Positions 14,234 to 17,277 of a stretch of 17,277 nucleotides of DNA are shown here, piece after piece; within the stretch, counting starts at the first letter, position 1; the number at the start of each line of letters is the position of its first letter. This DNA comes from Halorhodospira sp. GTDB taxonomy: Bacteria > Pseudomonadota > Gammaproteobacteria > Nitrococcales > Halorhodospiraceae. The stretch lies in the NCBI GenBank assembly GCA_007121755.1, contig SKJZ01000236.1:1-17277 (forward strand). The letters run 5' to 3'. The position numbers and the translations under genes were made by a program. The notes beneath the pieces are model-generated. The model saw only the letters and a program-made list of their open reading frames with translations, was not told the DNA's origin and searched no databases.

Positions 14234-15646
14234 ATGGATTCAACGCATGTTGCGATGCACCGCCTGTTGTGGCTTGACCTTTCGAGCGTTTTCCGGTCGC
14301 CGCCGGCGGAAGCGCGCAAATGGCAGGTTGAAACGGCCGCCGATATTCCGGCGGCGGAGCCCCTGCTGGCGGGACGCCCCATACGGGTAGGGGTGTTTAC
14401 GCTTACTGAGGGGAACCTCGCCATGCTGCCCCCGTTGGAGCGATTCATCGTGCGGCATTGGCCCATGGAGTGGATCGCCCTCGTCGAGCCCGGTCTACTT
14501 GAGAATGGGGCGGTGCGCGAACTGATTCGCCTCTGGTGCCACGACTTTCACACCCTTCCGTTGGATCGTCCCCGCTTGGAGGTCACCCTGGGCCACGCCT
14601 TCGGCATGGCCGGCCTGCGTACCGGGTCCGGTCCGGGGGATTCGCAAAACTCAAACATTCTGGTGGGTGACAGCCCGGCCATACGGGATCTAGTCCACAT
14701 GGTTCCCAAAGTGGCCCGCGTGGCCGCGCCGGTATTGATTACCGGCGAGAGCGGCACGGGCAAGGAGTCGGTGGCCCGCGCCGTACACGACTTCTCCCCC
14801 CGCCAGGACGGGCCGTACCAAGTCGTGAACTGCGGCGCGGTGCCGGTCAATTTGGTCTCATCGGAACTCTTCGGCCATGAGCGGGGGGCGTTTACCGGCG
14901 CCCATCGCACGCGGTTGGGCCGTGTGCAGGCCGCCGACCGGGGGACGCTCTTCCTCGATGAGATCGGGGATCTGCCGCTTGAGGCGCAATCCTCGCTGCT
15001 CCGTTTTCTGGAGAACCGCACCGTGCAGCGCGTGGGCGGTGAACATGAGGAGGAGGTGAATGTGCGGGTCGTAGCGGCCACCCATCAGGATCTAGAGACG
15101 GCGGTCCGGGCGGGACGGTTCCGTGAAGATCTTCTCTACCGGCTCAATGTCCTCCACCTCCATTTACCGCCGTTGCGCGCCAGAAGCGGTGACGCCTTGA
15201 TCCTGGCTCGGCACTTCTTCCGGGTCTTCGCCAGTGACCAGGCGGGCGGTGTCAAGGGGTTCAGCACCGCCGCGGTGGAGGCCATCCACCGTTATAGCTG
15301 GCCGGGCAATATCCGGGAGCTGATCAACCGGGTGCGCCGCGGGATGGTGCTGTGTGACAACCGCTACATCCTACCAAGGCATATGGGATTGGACGACTCG
15401 TCCAGCGATGGAGAGCCCTATCCGACCCTGGAGGATCTGCGTGCCGATGCTGAACGGCGGGGCATCAGGGCGGCGCTGTTGGCGTGTGACGGTAATGTCT
15501 CGGCGGCTGCGCGCCGCCTTGGGGTCTCCCGGGTGACCTTGTACCGGTTGGCTCGGAGTCACGGCATCCATGTGTCAGGCACGGGCTCTTCACGGAAACG
15601 GAAGGGTTCCGCGCCAGGCCCGAAAAGACCCGCTGATGAAGGGTGA
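14234..15646 (+). CDS. Sigma54-dependent transcriptional activator, VpsR-like
   Basis: 470 residues. Residues 1-135 form a divergent sensor or pseudo-receiver region that recalls the VpsR N-terminal domain; no canonical phospho-acceptor pattern is obvious. The AAA+ sigma54-interaction domain spans about 140-375: Walker A GESGTGKE (171-178), the sigma54-contacting GAFTGA loop (218-223), Walker B LFLDEIGDLP with Asp242/Glu243, and REDLLYRLN with the arginine finger. A Fis-type helix-turn-helix ends it (NVSAAARRLGVSRVTLYRLA, 421-440) before a basic tail. All motifs for sigma54 activation are intact, unlike VpsR proteins that work with sigma70. The ATG has only a weak GGAA site; an in-frame ATG at 14255 is possible. 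The outer-membrane gene starts 42 bp downstream, so the two are probably co-transcribed or functionally linked. The signal it senses is unknown. Confidence 0.88.
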   Translation: MDSTHVAMHRLLWLDLSSVFRSPPAEARKWQVETAADIPAAEPLLAGRPIRVGVFTLTEGNLAMLPPLERFIVRHWPMEWIALVEPGLLENGAVRELIRLWCHDFHTLPLDRPRLEVTLGHAFGMAGLRTGSGPGDSQNSNILVGDSPAIRDLVHMVPKVARVAAPVLITGESGTGKESVARAVHDFSPRQDGPYQVVNCGAVPVNLVSSELFGHERGAFTGAHRTRLGRVQAADRGTLFLDEIGDLPLEAQSSLLRFLENRTVQRVGGEHEEEVNVRVVAATHQDLETAVRAGRFREDLLYRLNVLHLHLPPLRARSGDALILARHFFRVFASDQAGGVKGFSTAAVEAIHRYSWPGNIRELINRVRRGMVLCDNRYILPRHMGLDDSSSDGEPYPTLEDLRADAERRGIRAALLACDGNVSAAARRLGVSRVTLYRLARSHGIHVSGTGSSRKRKGSAPGPKRPADEG

Positions 15647-15688
15647 TACCGGATTCAGCGCGAACTTGAGCAGTGCTGGAGGTGAGTG

Positions 15689-16762
15689 ATGGGCGCCGAC
15701 GTCTCGTGCTACGAGTCTGGTTTCCGCCGTCTGTGGGCAGTGGTCGCCGCCGCGCCGCTCTTGACGATGACCGCCGTGGCGCAGGAGGCCCCGCCGCAGC
15801 CGGTGGGAGAGGCCCCGCCACCTCAAACCGAGGGTGAACCCGATGTGGCCGCCGTCTTCGAAGAGCGCGGCCTGCTCACGCCGAAGGGGCGGTGGGTGGT
15901 GGAGCCGTCGTTGAGCTATAGCCACAGCACCGCGACCACGGTGGCCATCGAAGGGTTCACGATCATCCCCGCCCTCGCGGTTGGTCTGATCGACATCACG
16001 GAGGTCCAGCGCGACACCGTGACCGCCGCCATCGCGGCGCGGCGCGGTATCACGGATCGGCTGGAGGTCGGCATCAAAGTGCCCTATGTCTGGCGCGAAG
16101 AGTCGGTGCGCAGCCGCGAGGTGCTCGATGGAAGCGAGATGGACGTGGTGTCACGCTCTGACGGCCACGGACTCGGAGATGTCGAGTTCAGTATCCATTT
16201 CCAGTTCAACCGGGCGGTGACCGGCTCGCCCTTCTTTATCGGTAATTTGCGCGTCAAGAGCCGCACGGGCACATCGCCCTTCGACGTGGAACGGCGCGAT
16301 GTCATGGAGGACGGTCAACGTGTCGGCGTGGTGTATGAAGAGCAGCCCACCGGCTCCGGCTTTTGGGCGGCTCAGCCGAGCGTGACCATGATCTATCCCA
16401 CGGAGCCGGCGGTACTGTACTGGAATATCAGTTACCTGTGGAATGTGGAGCGCGATCTTGGCGGCAACGAGGGCAGCATCGACCCCGGAAATGCGGTGGG
16501 AATGAGTCTCGGCATGGGGATCTCGTTGAACAACCGGACCTCGGTGAGTTTCGGCTACGATCATAATGTGGTCAACCGGACGCGGCGCGAGCACGATGTC
16601 GGGCTCGATCCGGTCTTTGAGCGGGTGCAGGTCGGAACATTCTTGTGGGGGTTGTCGCACCGGTTTTCGGCGCGCACCACGCTGAATTTCTCTCTGGGGA
16701 TGGGGGTGACCTCGGCGGCTCCCGACATGCAACTCGGGGTGCGGTTGCCGATGCGTTTCTGA
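15689..16762 (+). CDS. Outer-membrane beta-barrel protein, transporter-like family
   Basis: 357 residues. A signal peptide is likely (FRRLWAVVAAAPLLTMTAVA, cleaved before QEAPP). A proline-rich linker of about 25 residues follows, then LLTPKGRWVVEPSLSYSHS. Alternating hydrophobic/polar strands run to the C-terminus, which ends LGVRLPMRF, with the terminal Phe expected for BAM-inserted barrels. Repeated strand-turn units such as RGITDRLEVGIKVPYVWRE and NRTSVSFGYDHNVVNR are typical of putative outer-membrane transporters often found in gene blocks with C39-type peptidases and sigma54 regulators; this association is from memory and unproven here. The ATG at 15689 has GGAGG (15678-15682) at 6 nt, better than the GTG at 15686. 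It follows the regulator and is convergent with the partial gene at the right edge. Confidence 0.8.
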   Translation: MGADVSCYESGFRRLWAVVAAAPLLTMTAVAQEAPPQPVGEAPPPQTEGEPDVAAVFEERGLLTPKGRWVVEPSLSYSHSTATTVAIEGFTIIPALAVGLIDITEVQRDTVTAAIAARRGITDRLEVGIKVPYVWREESVRSREVLDGSEMDVVSRSDGHGLGDVEFSIHFQFNRAVTGSPFFIGNLRVKSRTGTSPFDVERRDVMEDGQRVGVVYEEQPTGSGFWAAQPSVTMIYPTEPAVLYWNISYLWNVERDLGGNEGSIDPGNAVGMSLGMGISLNNRTSVSFGYDHNVVNRTRREHDVGLDPVFERVQVGTFLWGLSHRFSARTTLNFSLGMGVTSAAPDMQLGVRLPMRF

Positions 16763-16784
16763 CGGTGCGCCCCGGCAACCGGAC

Positions 16785-16838
16785 GGGCGCGTGGGCGGAA
16801 GCCCTCTATCGCGCGCCCCCCGCGGTCCCGCCGCGGAA
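16785..16838. terminator. GC-rich hairpins between convergent genes
   Basis: GGGCGCG (16785-16791) pairs with CGCGCCC (16812-16818) around an inner GGGC-GGAA-GCCC tetraloop hairpin. A CCGCGG-TCCCG-CCGCGG stem (about 16820-16836) follows. They lie between the stops of two convergent genes and may end transcription from both sides, but no T run follows on either strand. Confidence 0.3.
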
Positions 16839-16860
16839 CGCACTGATGGGCGTTTGGGGC

Positions 16861-17277
16861 TCAGGGGCTGCGCAGATGGTCGACCACCTGGGCGTCGAGC
16901 AGGCGCCGCGCCGTCGCGCGCGAGGTGTCGACGCCGGAGATGTCGATATTCATCAGGGTGTCGTGCAGGATGTGCTGTTCGTCGAGGCGGTTCTGGATGA
17001 CGGTCGTCCAGCCGCCGCCGGTGAACCGGTCGACGGTGGCGCCGTCCAGACCGGTGCGGATCAGCACGCCGCCCAATTCGGCGCTCTCCCAGCCCGGGTT
17101 GGAGGGGTCCCGCAGAACGGTGTGCGCCACCGGTTCGCCGTTGACGGTGGTGAGCCGTTCTATACCGAGCGTGATCTCCAGGCCGTTCCGGTGGATCAAA
17201 CCGCCCCGCTGGGTGGCGAGTTCGGCTTCGGGGACCGCGGCCCAATCGAGGTGCGCGAGTTCGTCCGCCGCCAGTGC
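16861..17277 (-). CDS. Uncharacterised protein with an RGG (double-glycine-like) motif, 3' part
   Basis: The frame is open from the window edge to a TGA at 16861-16863, giving the last 138 residues; the start is outside. The sequence reads EAELATQRGG near residue 25 of the visible part, resembling double-glycine leader sequences cut by C39 peptidases. A strand-rich region follows (LEITLGIERLTTVNGEPVAHTVL), then GGWTTVIQNRLDEQHILH, and a helical end (ARRLLDAQVVDHLRSP). Codon choice and composition look like real coding sequence. I recognise it as the kind of hypothetical protein found beside beta-barrel transporters and C39 peptidases, but cannot name a family. It is convergent with the barrel gene. 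An in-frame TTG at 17197-17199 is probably internal rather than a start, since the upstream codons also look coding. Confidence 0.65.
   Translation of the reverse strand, partial: ALAADELAHLDWAAVPEAELATQRGGLIHRNGLEITLGIERLTTVNGEPVAHTVLRDPSNPGWESAELGGVLIRTGLDGATVDRFTGGGWTTVIQNRLDEQHILHDTLMNIDISGVDTSRATARRLLDAQVVDHLRSP

Noticed and set aside
13875..14390. 171-codon plus-strand ORF covering element 2 and the regulator promoter
   Set aside because: It runs through a palindrome, an AT-rich promoter region and into the regulator gene in another frame. No ribosome site or recognisable domain supports it.
1..17277. CRISPR arrays, tRNA or rRNA genes, insertion sequences
   Set aside because: No regularly spaced direct repeats, cloverleaf with acceptor and TpsiC motifs, ribosomal signature or transposase reading frame was seen on either strand.

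Overview
The window reads as GC-rich chromosomal DNA from a gammaproteobacterium. The two-subunit (class III) PhaE/PhaC polyhydroxyalkanoate synthase is typical of purple sulfur and halophilic lineages such as Chromatiaceae and Ectothiorhodospiraceae. The order bepA-perM ... gcvR-dapA-bamC matches a gammaproteobacterial neighbourhood known from E. coli. Placement within an Ectothiorhodospiraceae-like lineage is inference; no rRNA or tRNA gene is present to test it.

Layout. 1-2412: the 3' end of a short-chain reductase (probably phaB) faces the convergent phaE-phaC operon. Between them lie 364 bp holding a near-consensus sigma70 promoter, a PhaR/PhbF-like operator at its start point and a strong intrinsic terminator, which together suggest a small RNA of about 210 nt. 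2508-5248: the periplasmic protease/chaperone bepA is divergent from the membrane protein perM. 5213-7070: gcvR and a PIN-PhoH ATPase form a minus-strand pair whose end overlaps the end of perM. 7349-12857: dapA, bamC and purL form a plus-strand operon (lysine/peptidoglycan precursor, outer-membrane assembly, purine synthesis). 12926-13819: galU. 14234-17277: a VpsR-like sigma54 activator, an outer-membrane beta-barrel gene and, convergent to them, the 3' part of a gene for an uncharacterised protein with a double-glycine-like motif. This last block looks like the edge of an accessory surface or secretion locus.

Two large palindromic elements stand out: a perfect 55-bp inverted repeat between gcvR and dapA, and a perfect 37-bp inverted repeat after galU. 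Their spacers are related to each other in opposite orientation and carry a small internal hairpin whose two sides differ between copies but still pair, so they look like two diverged members of one intergenic repeat family. 

The most promising material for something undescribed is (i) the possible PHA-linked small RNA at 123-370, (ii) the palindromic repeat family, and (iii) the sigma54 activator/beta-barrel/RGG-protein block at the right edge, which has its own candidate sigma54 promoter.
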